DNA of 64,000 nucleotides from Actinophytocola algeriensis (GTDB lineage: Bacteria; Actinomycetota; Actinomycetes; Mycobacteriales; Pseudonocardiaceae). Shown here piece by piece: positions 35,831 through 43,447 of the stretch. The translations under genes and the position numbers were made by a program. The notes beneath the pieces are model-generated. The model ran no database searches. It saw nothing but the letters and a program-made list of their open reading frames with translations, and was not told the origin of the DNA. Location of the stretch: contig NZ_JACHJQ010000001.1 of NCBI RefSeq assembly GCF_014203735.1, positions 917,269 through 981,268 of the forward strand, written 5' to 3'. Position 1 is the stretch's first letter, and every line of letters begins with the position of its first letter.

Positions 35831-37477
35831 GTGAACCGCACGACCCCGGCCGGGACACCGCTCGGCGACGCGTTCCACGTGTTCGACACGACTCTGCGGG
35901 ACGGTGCCCAGCGTGAGGGCATCACGTACTCCGTCGCCGACAAGCTCGCCGTCGCGCGGTTGCTCGACGAGGTCGGGGTCGGGTTCATCGAAGGGGGCTG
36001 GCCGGGCGCGTTGCCGAAGGACACCGAGTTCTTCGCGCGGGCACGGGAGGAGAAGTTCACGCACGCCGCACTGGTCGCGTTCGGGTCCACCCGGCGCGCG
36101 GGCACGACCGCCGACCAGGACCCGCAGGTGCGGGCGCTGCTCGACTCGCAGGCGCCCGTCGTCACGCTGGTCGCCAAGTCGGACCGGCGGCACATCGAGC
36201 GCGCGTTGCGGACCGACGTCACCGAGGCGTGCGCCATGGTGCGGGACACCGTGGCGTTCCTGACGAGCGAGGGCAGACGCGTCTTCCTCGACGCCGAGCA
36301 CTTCTTCGACGGGTACGCCTACGACCCCGACACCGCGCTGAACGTCCTCACCGCCGCGGTCGAAGCCGGGGCGGACGTGGCCGTTCTCTGTGACACCAAC
36401 GGCGGTCAGCTGCCGCTGAAACTGGCGGACACGGTCGGGGAGGTGATCGCGCGCACCGGTTTCCGGGTCGGCATCCACTGCCAGGACGACACGGGCTGCG
36501 CGGTCGCCAACAGTGTGGCCGCGGTACAGGCGGGCGCCACGCACGTCCAGTGCACCGCCAACGGCTACGGCGAGCGGGCAGGCAATGCCGACCTGTTCGC
36601 CGTGGTCGGCAATCTCGTCACGAAGCTCGGTATGCCGGTGATCCCGGCGGCCTCCGTGCCCGAGCTCTCGCGGGTCTCGCACGCGCTTGCCGAGATCGCG
36701 AACATCGCACCCGACACCCACCAGGCCTACGTCGGGTCGTCGGCCTTCGCCCACAAGGCGGGGCTGCACGCGAGCGCGATCAAGGTGGATCCGTTGCTGT
36801 ACAACCACATCGATCCATCTGTCGTCGGCAACGACATGCGTGTGCTGGTGACCGAGATGGCCGGCCGGGCCAGCCTCGAGTTGAAGGGGAGGGAACTCGG
36901 GGTCGACCTGGCCGGCCAGCCGGCCGCGCTCACCGCGTCCGTCCGCAAGGTGAAGGAGCTGGAAGCGCGCGGCTGGTCGTTCGAGGCGGCCGACGCGTCG
37001 CTGGAACTGTTGCTGCGCAAGGAAGTGGCCGCCGCCACGGACGGTACGGACGCCACTGTGGACGCACCGCCGTTCCGCCTCGAGTCCTACCGGGTGATCC
37101 TCGACCACGGCATGGACGGCGAGATCGTCTCCGAGGCCACGGTCAAGGTGCACGTCGCCGACCAGCGCGTCATCGCGACCGCGGAAGGGAACGGACCGGT
37201 CCACGCGCTGGATGCCGCGCTGCGCAAGGCGTTGGCGCCACACCTGCCGTGGCTGACGGCCGTCAGGCTGTCGGACTACAAGGTCCGCATCCTGCCCGGC
37301 GCCGCGGGCACCGACGCGGTCACCCGCGTCCTGGTCGAGTCGAGCGACCACGAACGCGAGTGGACCACGGTCGGGGTGCACGGCAACATCGTCGAGGCGA
37401 GCTGGCTCGCGCTCTGCGACGCCTTGGTGCACAAGGCGATGCGGGTCGCTCAGCCGGTGACGAGCGTCAGCCCGTAG
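35831..37477 (+). CDS. cimA: (R)-citramalate synthase
   Basis: A 548-residue enzyme that condenses acetyl-CoA and pyruvate to citramalate, a threonine-independent route to 2-ketobutyrate and isoleucine. It shows the HMGL-like TIM barrel FDTTLRDGAQREGI, metal site GIHCQDDTGCAVANS, and HxH-type SAFAHKAGLHASA. The C-terminal regulatory domain (about 400-535) corresponds to the LeuA/CimA allosteric domain. Length and GWPGALPKD fit CimA rather than 2-isopropylmalate synthase. GTG start with GAAAGG upstream. The 3' end overlaps the next convergent gene by 28 bp. Confidence 0.93.
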   Translation: MNRTTPAGTPLGDAFHVFDTTLRDGAQREGITYSVADKLAVARLLDEVGVGFIEGGWPGALPKDTEFFARAREEKFTHAALVAFGSTRRAGTTADQDPQVRALLDSQAPVVTLVAKSDRRHIERALRTDVTEACAMVRDTVAFLTSEGRRVFLDAEHFFDGYAYDPDTALNVLTAAVEAGADVAVLCDTNGGQLPLKLADTVGEVIARTGFRVGIHCQDDTGCAVANSVAAVQAGATHVQCTANGYGERAGNADLFAVVGNLVTKLGMPVIPAASVPELSRVSHALAEIANIAPDTHQAYVGSSAFAHKAGLHASAIKVDPLLYNHIDPSVVGNDMRVLVTEMAGRASLELKGRELGVDLAGQPAALTASVRKVKELEARGWSFEAADASLELLLRKEVAAATDGTDATVDAPPFRLESYRVILDHGMDGEIVSEATVKVHVADQRVIATAEGNGPVHALDAALRKALAPHLPWLTAVRLSDYKVRILPGAAGTDAVTRVLVESSDHEREWTTVGVHGNIVEASWLALCDALVHKAMRVAQPVTSVSP

Positions 37478-38106
37478 GCGGACAGGATCCGGTTCACCGG
37501 GTAGAAGTAGCTGGTGCCCGGCGTGGTGCAGATGCCGGAACCGCCGCCGAACGGCACACCCTGTGCCTGGTTACCGGTCACGTAGGCGATGCTGCGCTGC
37601 TGCGGGCAGATGTTCGTCTGGGTCAGGCCGCTGACCGTGCCCTCGGGGAACGAGATCGTCACGTTCTTGGCGGTCACCGTGCCGCACGTGATGCCGGCGG
37701 AGTGGCTCAGCAGGCACACGCGCCCGCCGACCGGCGTCTCCTTGGCCCCGGCGATCGGGTACCTGCTGCCCGCGTCGATCCAGCCGACCACGTCCCACGC
37801 GTCGGTGTTGCGGACCGCGACGACGACGTAACCACCGTCGAGCCCGCCGACGATCGAGCCGACGAGGACGTTGTCGCCGCTGTAGAGCATTGTCGAGGTC
37901 GCGGTGCCGCAGCCGTTGCCCGCGATGAGGTACTCGCGGCCGCCGTCGGTCGCCGCGAACGCGACCGTGCACCGTGCCGCGGCGGGGCCAAGCGGGTTGA
38001 ACAGGACGCTGCCGCCGCCGATCGGGACGGGGGCCGCGGCCGCCGTGCCGGGCAGGCCAAACAGGCACGCCACCAGCACGGTGAGGGTGGCGATGAGTCG
38101 CCGCAT
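37450..38106 (-). CDS. Secreted S1-protease-like protein, catalytic triad apparently lost
   Basis: A 218-residue precursor with a signal peptide (RRLIATLTVLVACLFGLPG) and AKAGAG-like APVPIGGGSVLF. The mature part resembles actinobacterial S1 (alpha-lytic type) proteases: CTVAFAATDGGREYLIAGNGC at the place of the TAGHC box, VCLLSHSAGITCGTVTAKN, and C-terminal YFYPVNRILSAYGLTLV. The His is replaced (AGNGC), and the GDSGG box is replaced by GNQAQGVPFGGGSG, so proteolysis is unlikely. Four to six cysteines suggest disulfides. ATG follows AAAGGAG. It may be an inhibitor, a binding protein or a decoy. Confidence 0.7.
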   Translation of the reverse strand: MRRLIATLTVLVACLFGLPGTAAAAPVPIGGGSVLFNPLGPAAARCTVAFAATDGGREYLIAGNGCGTATSTMLYSGDNVLVGSIVGGLDGGYVVVAVRNTDAWDVVGWIDAGSRYPIAGAKETPVGGRVCLLSHSAGITCGTVTAKNVTISFPEGTVSGLTQTNICPQQRSIAYVTGNQAQGVPFGGGSGICTTPGTSYFYPVNRILSAYGLTLVTG

Positions 38107-38197
38107 GGGGTACTCCTTTGTACGCAGGGTGCCCTCGACACAACCAGGCGTGGCGGCCCGATGCCTATCCGGCAACCGGGCGACATGCGGCGTTTCG

Positions 38198-38203
38198 TAG
38201 GCT
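38198..38203 (+). promoter_or_regulatory. -10 element TAGGCT of a probable leaderless promoter
   Basis: TAGGCT lies six bases before GTG 38210. This favours that GTG over GTG 38207 and suggests leaderless initiation. Confidence 0.4.
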
Positions 38204-38209
38204 GCGGTG

Positions 38210-38980
38210 GTGCGTATTGCTCGAATTGCTCATCCGGGTGGGGTCGCGTTCGTCACCGTCGACGGGTCGGGGGACGACCTCGTCGCGCGTGAGGTGGCCG
38301 ACCACCCGTTCGGCACGCCCACCTACACCGGCAAGTCGTGGCCCATGGCCGACGTGCGGGTGCTCGCGCCGATCCTGCCGTCGAAGGTCGTCTGCATCGG
38401 GAAGAACTACGCGGACCACGCCCGCGAGATGGGTGGTGAGCCGCCCGCCGACCCGGTGATGTTCCTCAAGCCGTCGACGTCGGTGATCGGTCCCAACGCG
38501 GCGATCAAGCTGCCCGCCGACTCGTCCAGAGTGGACTTCGAGGGCGAGCTGGTCGTGGTGATCGGCCGCCCGTGCCGGGACGTGACCGCCGCGCAGGCCA
38601 AGTCGGTGATCCTGGGCTACACGATCGGCAACGACGTCACCGCGCGCGACCAGCAGAAGGCCGACGGGCAGTGGACGCGCGGCAAGGGCCACGACACGTT
38701 CTGCCCGCTCGGCCCGTGGATCGAGACCGAGCTCGACCCGGCGGACCTGGCGATCAGCACGGCACTGGACGGCGAGGTCAAGCAGGACTCGCGGACCTCG
38801 CTGCTGCTGCACGACGTGCCGAAGCTGATCGAATGGGTGTCGCGCGTGATGACGCTGCTCCCCGGCGACGTGATCATGACCGGCACCCCGGCAGGCGTCG
38901 GCCCGATGACCGCGGGCCAGAGCGTGTCGGTCACGGTCGAGGGCCTCGGCACGCTGACCAACCCGGTCGAGGCCCGCTAG
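38210..38980 (+). CDS. Fumarylacetoacetate hydrolase family protein
   Basis: A 256-residue FAH-fold protein with KVVCIGKNYADHA, metal-binding Glu/Asp in FEGELVVVIGR, YTIGNDVTARDQQ, and LLPGDVIMTGTPAGVGPM. Family members act on 2-keto-3-deoxy acids, acylpyruvates or oxaloacetate. The galactoside locus nearby is not in the same transcription unit. The sequence starts MRIARIAHPGG, as in the actinobacterial homologue beside gltX; gltX itself is not in the window. Confidence 0.9.
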   Translation: MRIARIAHPGGVAFVTVDGSGDDLVAREVADHPFGTPTYTGKSWPMADVRVLAPILPSKVVCIGKNYADHAREMGGEPPADPVMFLKPSTSVIGPNAAIKLPADSSRVDFEGELVVVIGRPCRDVTAAQAKSVILGYTIGNDVTARDQQKADGQWTRGKGHDTFCPLGPWIETELDPADLAISTALDGEVKQDSRTSLLLHDVPKLIEWVSRVMTLLPGDVIMTGTPAGVGPMTAGQSVSVTVEGLGTLTNPVEAR

Positions 38981-39032
38981 CGATCCGCGTCACGTCCAGT
39001 CACAGAAGCCGGGCGGCCGGCATCTGGTGGGC

Positions 39033-39413
39033 ATGAACATTGCTTTGTGGATTGTCACCGGACTGCTCGCCGCCGCCTACTTCTTCGGCGGCGGCTTCAA
39101 GCTGATCACACCGAAGTCGAGGATCGAGGCGTTCGGCTCCAGCTCGAAGTGGGTCGAGGACTTCAGTACGGGCGCTGTGAAGGCCATCGGTACGTTCGAG
39201 GTGCTGGGCGCGCTGGGCCTGATCCTGCCCGCGGTGCTCGACATCGCGCCTGTGCTGGTGCCGGTCGCCGCCATCGGACTGGCCGTGATCATGCTCGGCG
39301 CGACGATCACCCGCGTCCGGCGGGGCGAGTACCGGATCATGGTCGCGGACCTGGTGTACCTGGCCCTGCTCGTCTTCGTCGCGTGGGGACGCCTCGGTCC
39401 TTCGCCGTTCTGA
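39033..39413 (+). CDS. DoxX-family small membrane protein
   Basis: A 126-residue protein with about four hydrophobic helices: LWIVTGLLAAAYFFGGGFKLI, FEVLGALGLILPAVL, APVLVPVAAIGLAVIMLGA and MVADLVYLALLVFVAW. The pattern and KAIGTFEVLGALGLILP are typical of DoxX-like proteins. The role in actinobacteria is unknown, with links to redox stress in the wider family. ATG 39033 is preferred. A hairpin repeat terminates it. Confidence 0.82.
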   Translation: MNIALWIVTGLLAAAYFFGGGFKLITPKSRIEAFGSSSKWVEDFSTGAVKAIGTFEVLGALGLILPAVLDIAPVLVPVAAIGLAVIMLGATITRVRRGEYRIMVADLVYLALLVFVAWGRLGPSPF

Positions 39414-39439
39414 CGAGTTGTCCACAGTCCGGCTCGAAT

Positions 39440-39492
39440 GCCGTGAAAGACGCGTTCGGGACGTTGAGTGTCCCGAACGCGTCCTTCAGGGC
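39440..39492. repeat. Dispersed hairpin repeat, copy 1 (between DoxX and gntR)
   Basis: Left and right arms are near-perfect complements: CGTGAAAGACGCGTTCGGGA and the matching CCCGAACGCGTCCTTCAGGG, with a short loop containing TTGAGTG. It lies between two convergent genes and should work as a bidirectional terminator. Related copies are at 41585-41637 and 54854-54902. Confidence 0.85.
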
Positions 39493-39498
39493 GTTGGT

Positions 39499-40185
39499 CT
39501 AGCGGGCGTTCTTCAGGTCCTGCATTGACTGGTCCACCAGTGCGCGCATCGCTCGTTCGGCGGCGTCCGGGTCGTGGGCGGTCACGGCCTCGAGGACGGG
39601 GCGGTGGCTGGGGACCGGGTCCGACGGGTTGGCGTGGTGGACGAACTTGTCGCGTTCCGCGAGGCCGATCGCGATGATCTGGGCTATCTGCGCCAGGAAG
39701 TCGTTGTGCGTGGCCAGCAACAGCCTGCGGTGGAAGGTGATGTCGGCCGCCACCGCCGCGTCCACACCGTCCGCGGCCGCCATCGCGTCCAACGCTTCGG
39801 ACAGGGCCGCGATGTCCTCGTCCGTCGCGCGTTCCGCCGCCATGCGGGCCGCCGCCGGTTCCACCACCGCTCGGACCTCGGTGAGCTGGTCGAACAGCGC
39901 CGGGTCGGCCGAGGTCGCCGTGTGCCAGCGCATCACGTCCGCGTCCAGCATGTTCCACGACGTCCTCGGCTGGACGAACGTGCCGCGCTTCTGCCTCGCG
40001 TCGATCATGCCCTTCGCGGTCAGGACCTTCAGTGCCTCGCGCAGGGCGGTCAGGCTCAGGTCCAACTCGGCGCGCAGGGTGGGCAGGTCGAGGATCGTCC
40101 CCTCGGGGTACTCGTTCGACATGATGCGGCTGGCCAGGGTCTCCACGGTCTGACCGTGGATGCCGCGCGGCCGGTGCTGGGACAA
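39499..40185 (-). CDS. FadR-type GntR family transcriptional regulator
   Basis: A 228-residue regulator: winged helix at about 10-75 (ETLASRIMSNEYPEGTILD, SLTALREALKVLTAKGMI, RGTFVQPR) and an all-helical FCD ligand domain with the metal-site pattern (FDQLTEVRAVVEPAAARMAA, DITFHRRLLLATHN, SHRPVLEAV). I chose the TTG at 40185, which has AAGGGAG upstream. It is divergent from the sugar importer, with the palindrome at 40205-40217 between them; a second site lies at 46425. It probably represses the galactoside locus and itself until a sugar acid binds. Confidence 0.9.
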   Translation of the reverse strand: MSQHRPRGIHGQTVETLASRIMSNEYPEGTILDLPTLRAELDLSLTALREALKVLTAKGMIDARQKRGTFVQPRTSWNMLDADVMRWHTATSADPALFDQLTEVRAVVEPAAARMAAERATDEDIAALSEALDAMAAADGVDAAVAADITFHRRLLLATHNDFLAQIAQIIAIGLAERDKFVHHANPSDPVPSHRPVLEAVTAHDPDAAERAMRALVDQSMQDLKNAR

Positions 40186-40204
40186 CTCTCTCGACTCCCT
40201 TAAG

Positions 40205-40217
40205 TCGTAAATTACGA
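40205..40217. promoter_or_regulatory. GntR-type operator TCGTAAATTACGA
   Basis: A 13-bp palindrome with the xGTn(x)ACx form of GntR-family sites lies between gntR and the sugar ABC operon, overlapping the expected gntR promoter and adjacent to the -35 of the operon. The same motif (TCGTAATTTAGTA) is at 46425-46437. Confidence 0.72.
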
Positions 40218-40224
40218 ATACATC

Positions 40225-40254
40225 TTGACAGTGGAGACACCCGGTTGCAACCTT
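40225..40254 (+). promoter_or_regulatory. Promoter of the sugar ABC operon (TTGACA / AACCTT)
   Basis: A consensus -35 TTGACA (40225-40230), an 18-bp spacer and a weak -10 AACCTT (40249-40254). The ATG at 40261 is six bases further, so leaderless transcription is possible. The operator is seven bases upstream of the -35. Confidence 0.55.
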
Positions 40255-40260
40255 GTGCGC

Positions 40261-41568
40261 ATGTCCCAACGGAGTGATGCGGGCCTGAGCAGAAGGCGGT
40301 TCCTGCGGAACGCCGGCCTCGCCGGGCTCGGTGTCGTGGGCGCGGGCCCACTTCTCAACGCGTGCGCGACCTCGGCCTCGTCCGGCCCGGTCACGCAGAC
40401 CGGCGGTGCGGTCACCGTCCAGTCCAACCTGTCCGCCCCGGCGGCCAAGAGCGCGATCGACGCGCTCGTCACGGCGTTCAACGACCGCGGCGGTGCGTCG
40501 GCGTCGGTGAACACGGTGGCCTCCGAGACGTTCCGGACCCAGCTGCCAAGCTATCTCACCTCGGCGAACCCGCCCGACACCTACACGTGGTACCCGGGCT
40601 CCCTCCTCTCCGGCTACGCGGAGAAGGGCCTGCTGCTCGACGTCGGCGACGTCTGGCAGACGATGGGCGACTACAGCGAGGCCTTCCGCACGCTTTCCAG
40701 TGACGGCAAGGGCAAGCAGATCTTCGTGCCCACCACCTACTACTGGTGGGGCATGTTCTACCGGAAGTCGAAGTTCGCCGAGTGGGGTGTCACCCCGCCG
40801 GCGAACTGGACCGAGTTCCTCGCCCTCTGCCGGACGTTGCAGGGCAAGGGGATCGCGCCGATCGGGCTCGGCGCCGGCGGCAACACGCCGTGGATCGCGT
40901 CCGGCTGGTTCGACTACCTCGACATCCGGATCAACGGCGCCCAGTTCCACCGCGACCTGCTCGCCGGCCGCAAGCGCTTCGACGACCCGAAGGTCAAGCA
41001 GGTCTTCGCCACGTGGATGGAGGCGCTGCCGTACTTCGACCCGAGCGGCACCGCGGTCGCCTTCCAGGACGCCACCACGTCGCTGCTGCAGGGCCGCACC
41101 GGCATGCTGCTGATCGGTGCGTTCTTCGCCGACTCGGCGCCGAAGGACGCGCTCGGCGACATCGACTTCTTCCAGTTCCCGATCGTCGACCCGGCCGTGC
41201 CGGTGGCCGAGGAAGGCCCCACGGACGGGTTCTTCGCCAGCGCCAGGACTCCGCGCAAGGCGGAGGTGGCCGAGTTCCTCACGTACGCGGCCACCGCCGA
41301 GGGCCAAGACGTCTACATCAAGGCCTCGACCGGCACGGTCCTGCCGACCAACCCGGGCGCGAAGGACTCCGGCACCGGGCTGGTCACCAAAGGGCGCAAG
41401 CTGTTGCAGGACGCCAAGGAGCTCACGCAGTTCTTCAACCGCGACTCCTCCGACGCGCTGCAGCCGACCGCGGACTCCGCGCTCGTCCGGTTCATCCAGA
41501 ACCCGAACGAGGTCGACTCGATCCTCACCGACTGGCAGTCGGCCGCGGAGAAGATCTGGAATGCCTGA
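40261..41568 (+). CDS. Sugar ABC transporter substrate-binding lipoprotein (CUT1-type)
   Basis: A 435-residue extracellular binding protein. The N-terminus has a twin-arginine type signal (SRRRFLRNAGLAGLG) with a lipobox-like LLNAC. The mature sequence has the family-1 solute-binding look (VTVQSNLSAPAAKSAIDALV, PDTYTWYPGSLLSGYAEKG, FVPTTYYWWGMFYRKSKFAEWG). Given the enzymes downstream it probably binds a galactoside or galacto-oligosaccharide. The stop overlaps the permease start. First gene of the operon controlled by the GntR operator. Confidence 0.92.
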   Translation: MSQRSDAGLSRRRFLRNAGLAGLGVVGAGPLLNACATSASSGPVTQTGGAVTVQSNLSAPAAKSAIDALVTAFNDRGGASASVNTVASETFRTQLPSYLTSANPPDTYTWYPGSLLSGYAEKGLLLDVGDVWQTMGDYSEAFRTLSSDGKGKQIFVPTTYYWWGMFYRKSKFAEWGVTPPANWTEFLALCRTLQGKGIAPIGLGAGGNTPWIASGWFDYLDIRINGAQFHRDLLAGRKRFDDPKVKQVFATWMEALPYFDPSGTAVAFQDATTSLLQGRTGMLLIGAFFADSAPKDALGDIDFFQFPIVDPAVPVAEEGPTDGFFASARTPRKAEVAEFLTYAATAEGQDVYIKASTGTVLPTNPGAKDSGTGLVTKGRKLLQDAKELTQFFNRDSSDALQPTADSALVRFIQNPNEVDSILTDWQSAAEKIWNA

Positions 41569-42517
41569 GACCGGCAGCGCCACTGCCCTGAAAGACGCCT
41601 TCGGGACACTCAACGCCCCGAAAGCGTCTTTCAGGGCACGTCGGCCGGTTCGTCGCCGGGTTCCGCCGGTGTTGCTCTTCTTCCTGCTCGTGCCGCTCGC
41701 GGTCGAGGCGTTCTGGGTGTTCTGGCCCGCGCTGCAAGGGTTCTGGCTGTCGCTCACGAACTGGGACGGCGTCTCGCCGCCGACGTTCGTGGGGTTCGGG
41801 AACTTCTCGGAGCTCCTCGGCGACCCGATCTTCCGGGACTCCGCCCTCAACACCCTGATCTGGCTGGTGCTGTTCGGCGGGCTCTCCGCGGTGGGCGGTC
41901 TCGGCCTCGCCCTCCTCCTGCAGCGGGAAGGCAAGGGCGTCGGCTTCTACCGGGCCGCACTGTTCACACCGGTCGTGTTCTCACTGGTCGCCACGTCGCT
42001 GATCTGGCAGGCCCTGTACCAACCGGACGGGCTGCTCAACCAACTGCTCGGCGGCCTGGGCCTGGAGAGCTGGCAGCACGCCTGGCTCGCCGACCCCGAC
42101 ACCGCGCTGTACGCCGTGCTCATACCGGCGTTGTGGCGGCAGGTCGGGTACGTCATGGTCCTGTACCTCGCGGGCCTGAAGGGCATCGACCCGTCGCTGT
42201 TCGAGGCGGCGAAGATCGACGGCGCCGGCCGGTGGCAGCAGTTCCGGTTCGTCACGTGGCCGCAGCTGCGCAGCGTCAACTCCGTGGTCCTCTCGGTGAT
42301 CATCATCGACTCGCTGCGGTCGTTCGACGTGGTGTGGTCGATGACCAAGGGCGGGCCGTACCACAGCTCCGAGCTGCTCAGCACGTACATGTACGCGGAG
42401 GCGTTCCAGTCGCTGCGGCTCGGGTACGCCTCGGCACTCGCGGTCGTGATCTTCGTGCTCGCGTTCGGCGTGATCGTGGCCTACCTGGTCCGCGCGTTCC
42501 GGGAGGATGACCAATGA
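41561..42517 (+). CDS. Sugar ABC transporter permease (MalF-type), with repeat-encoded N-terminus
   Basis: A 318-residue permease with six transmembrane helices and the EAA loop ASLFEAAKIDGAGRWQQFRF (positions about 225-245; first residues vary). ATG 41561 overlaps the stop of the binding-protein gene. The first 30 residues include LKDAFGTLNAPKASFRA, which is the translation of the dispersed hairpin element at 41585-41637. The conserved permease begins at RRPVRRRVPPVLLFFLLV. Later starts (GTG 41670) would lose the coupling. It works with the permease at 42579; no ATPase gene is present, so a shared MsiK-type ATPase elsewhere is likely. Confidence 0.88.
   Translation: MPETGSATALKDAFGTLNAPKASFRARRPVRRRVPPVLLFFLLVPLAVEAFWVFWPALQGFWLSLTNWDGVSPPTFVGFGNFSELLGDPIFRDSALNTLIWLVLFGGLSAVGGLGLALLLQREGKGVGFYRAALFTPVVFSLVATSLIWQALYQPDGLLNQLLGGLGLESWQHAWLADPDTALYAVLIPALWRQVGYVMVLYLAGLKGIDPSLFEAAKIDGAGRWQQFRFVTWPQLRSVNSVVLSVIIIDSLRSFDVVWSMTKGGPYHSSELLSTYMYAEAFQSLRLGYASALAVVIFVLAFGVIVAYLVRAFREDDQ
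41585..41637. repeat. Dispersed hairpin repeat, copy 2 (inside permease reading frame)
   Basis: GCCCTGAAAGACGC...TTCGGG and the complementary CCCGAA...GCGTCTTTCAGGGC form a long hairpin inside the 5' end of the permease gene, 17 bp after the stop of the binding-protein gene. Copies 1 and 3 lie between genes. Confidence 0.88.
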
Positions 42518-42571
42518 GCGGAGCTTGCGGAGCGAATCATCAGGCACCGTGGCCGTTCGGAGCCTGCGAGG
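42514..42571 (+). repeat. Intercistronic repeat element, copy B (permease-permease)
   Basis: The left part 42514-42547 (ATGAGCGGAGCTTGCGGAGC then GAATCATCAGGCAC) and the right part 42558-42571 (CGGAGCCTGCGAGG) nearly match the ilvB-ilvN element. The right part provides the Shine-Dalgarno (GAGGAG) of the second permease. Confidence 0.8.
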
Positions 42572-42578
42572 AGCGGCC

Positions 42579-43400
42579 ATGAAACTGCGCCGTGACATCG
42601 GTTTCCACGCGGTCGCCGGGACGCTCTCGATCCTGTGGCTCCTGCCGATCGCGCTCGTGCTGCTGACCGCCATCCGCACGTTCGACGACATCGCGTCCAA
42701 CGGGCTCGGCGCGATGCCCTCCTCGTTCAGCCTCGACTCGTTCGGTGCGGCGTGGCACGCGGGCGGCCAGTCGCGGGCCATGGTGAACAGCCTCCTCGTC
42801 ACCGTGCCGACGGTGGTGCTGTCCCTCGCGCTCGCCGCCGCGGCCGCGTTCGCGTTGAGCCGCTACGACATCCCGTTCCGCCGCGCGATCATCCTCCTGA
42901 TGCTGGCGGGGAACCTGCTGCCACCGCAGATCCTGCTCGTGCCGGTGTCGAAACTGTCCGAGCTGCTCGGGATCTACGACACGCTGCCCGCGCTCATCGC
43001 TGTGCAGGTCGGTTTCGGGCTCGGGTTCTACACGTTCGTGCTGCAGGGCTTCATGTGGGCGATCCCCGACGAGATCCAGCAGGCCGCGACGATCGACGGC
43101 GCGGGCGTGGTCACGATCTTCTGGCGGATCATCCTGCCGATGACCCGGCCCGCGCTGGCGGCGCTGTCCGCGCTCGCGTTCACGTGGATCTTCAACGACC
43201 TCCTGTGGGCGATCACCGTGCTGCGCACGGGCACGGTCATGCCGGTGACACCGGCGCTCCTCGGCCTGCAGGGGCAGTACGTGTCCAACTGGAACGTCAT
43301 CGCCGCCGGTTCGGTCATCGCCGCGATCCCGACGGTGGCGGTGTTCCTGCGGTTCCAGAAGCACTTCATCTCCGGGCTCGCGGTGGGGGCGGTCAAGTGA
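42579..43400 (+). CDS. Sugar ABC transporter permease (MalG-type)
   Basis: A 273-residue permease with six helices and the EAA loop (PDEIQQAATIDGAGVVTIFW) near the C-terminal third, the second permease of the sugar importer. ATG 42579 (MKLRRDIGFH) is chosen, with GAGGAG upstream; an in-frame ATG at 42507 would read through the repeat element and add about 24 odd residues (ERSLRSESSGT). The stop is followed or overlapped by the GH36 gene. Confidence 0.92.
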   Translation: MKLRRDIGFHAVAGTLSILWLLPIALVLLTAIRTFDDIASNGLGAMPSSFSLDSFGAAWHAGGQSRAMVNSLLVTVPTVVLSLALAAAAAFALSRYDIPFRRAIILLMLAGNLLPPQILLVPVSKLSELLGIYDTLPALIAVQVGFGLGFYTFVLQGFMWAIPDEIQQAATIDGAGVVTIFWRIILPMTRPALAALSALAFTWIFNDLLWAITVLRTGTVMPVTPALLGLQGQYVSNWNVIAAGSVIAAIPTVAVFLRFQKHFISGLAVGAVK

Positions 43401-43430
43401 GCGGATCCTGCGGAGCGCACCAACAGCAGT
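43397..43430 (+). repeat. Intercistronic repeat element, copy C (permease-GH36, diverged)
   Basis: GTGAGCGGATCCTGCGGAGC followed by GCACCAACAG resembles the left part of copies A and B but has drifted. It starts in the permease stop codon. Confidence 0.5.
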
Positions 43431-43447
43431 GCAGCTGGACCCACCGG

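Noticed and set aside
40186-41934. Upstream extension of the GntR gene through the sugar-binding protein gene
   Set aside because: The frame is open by GC bias only; the regulator starts at TTG 40185 with a ribosome-binding site, and the extension is antisense to the binding-protein gene.
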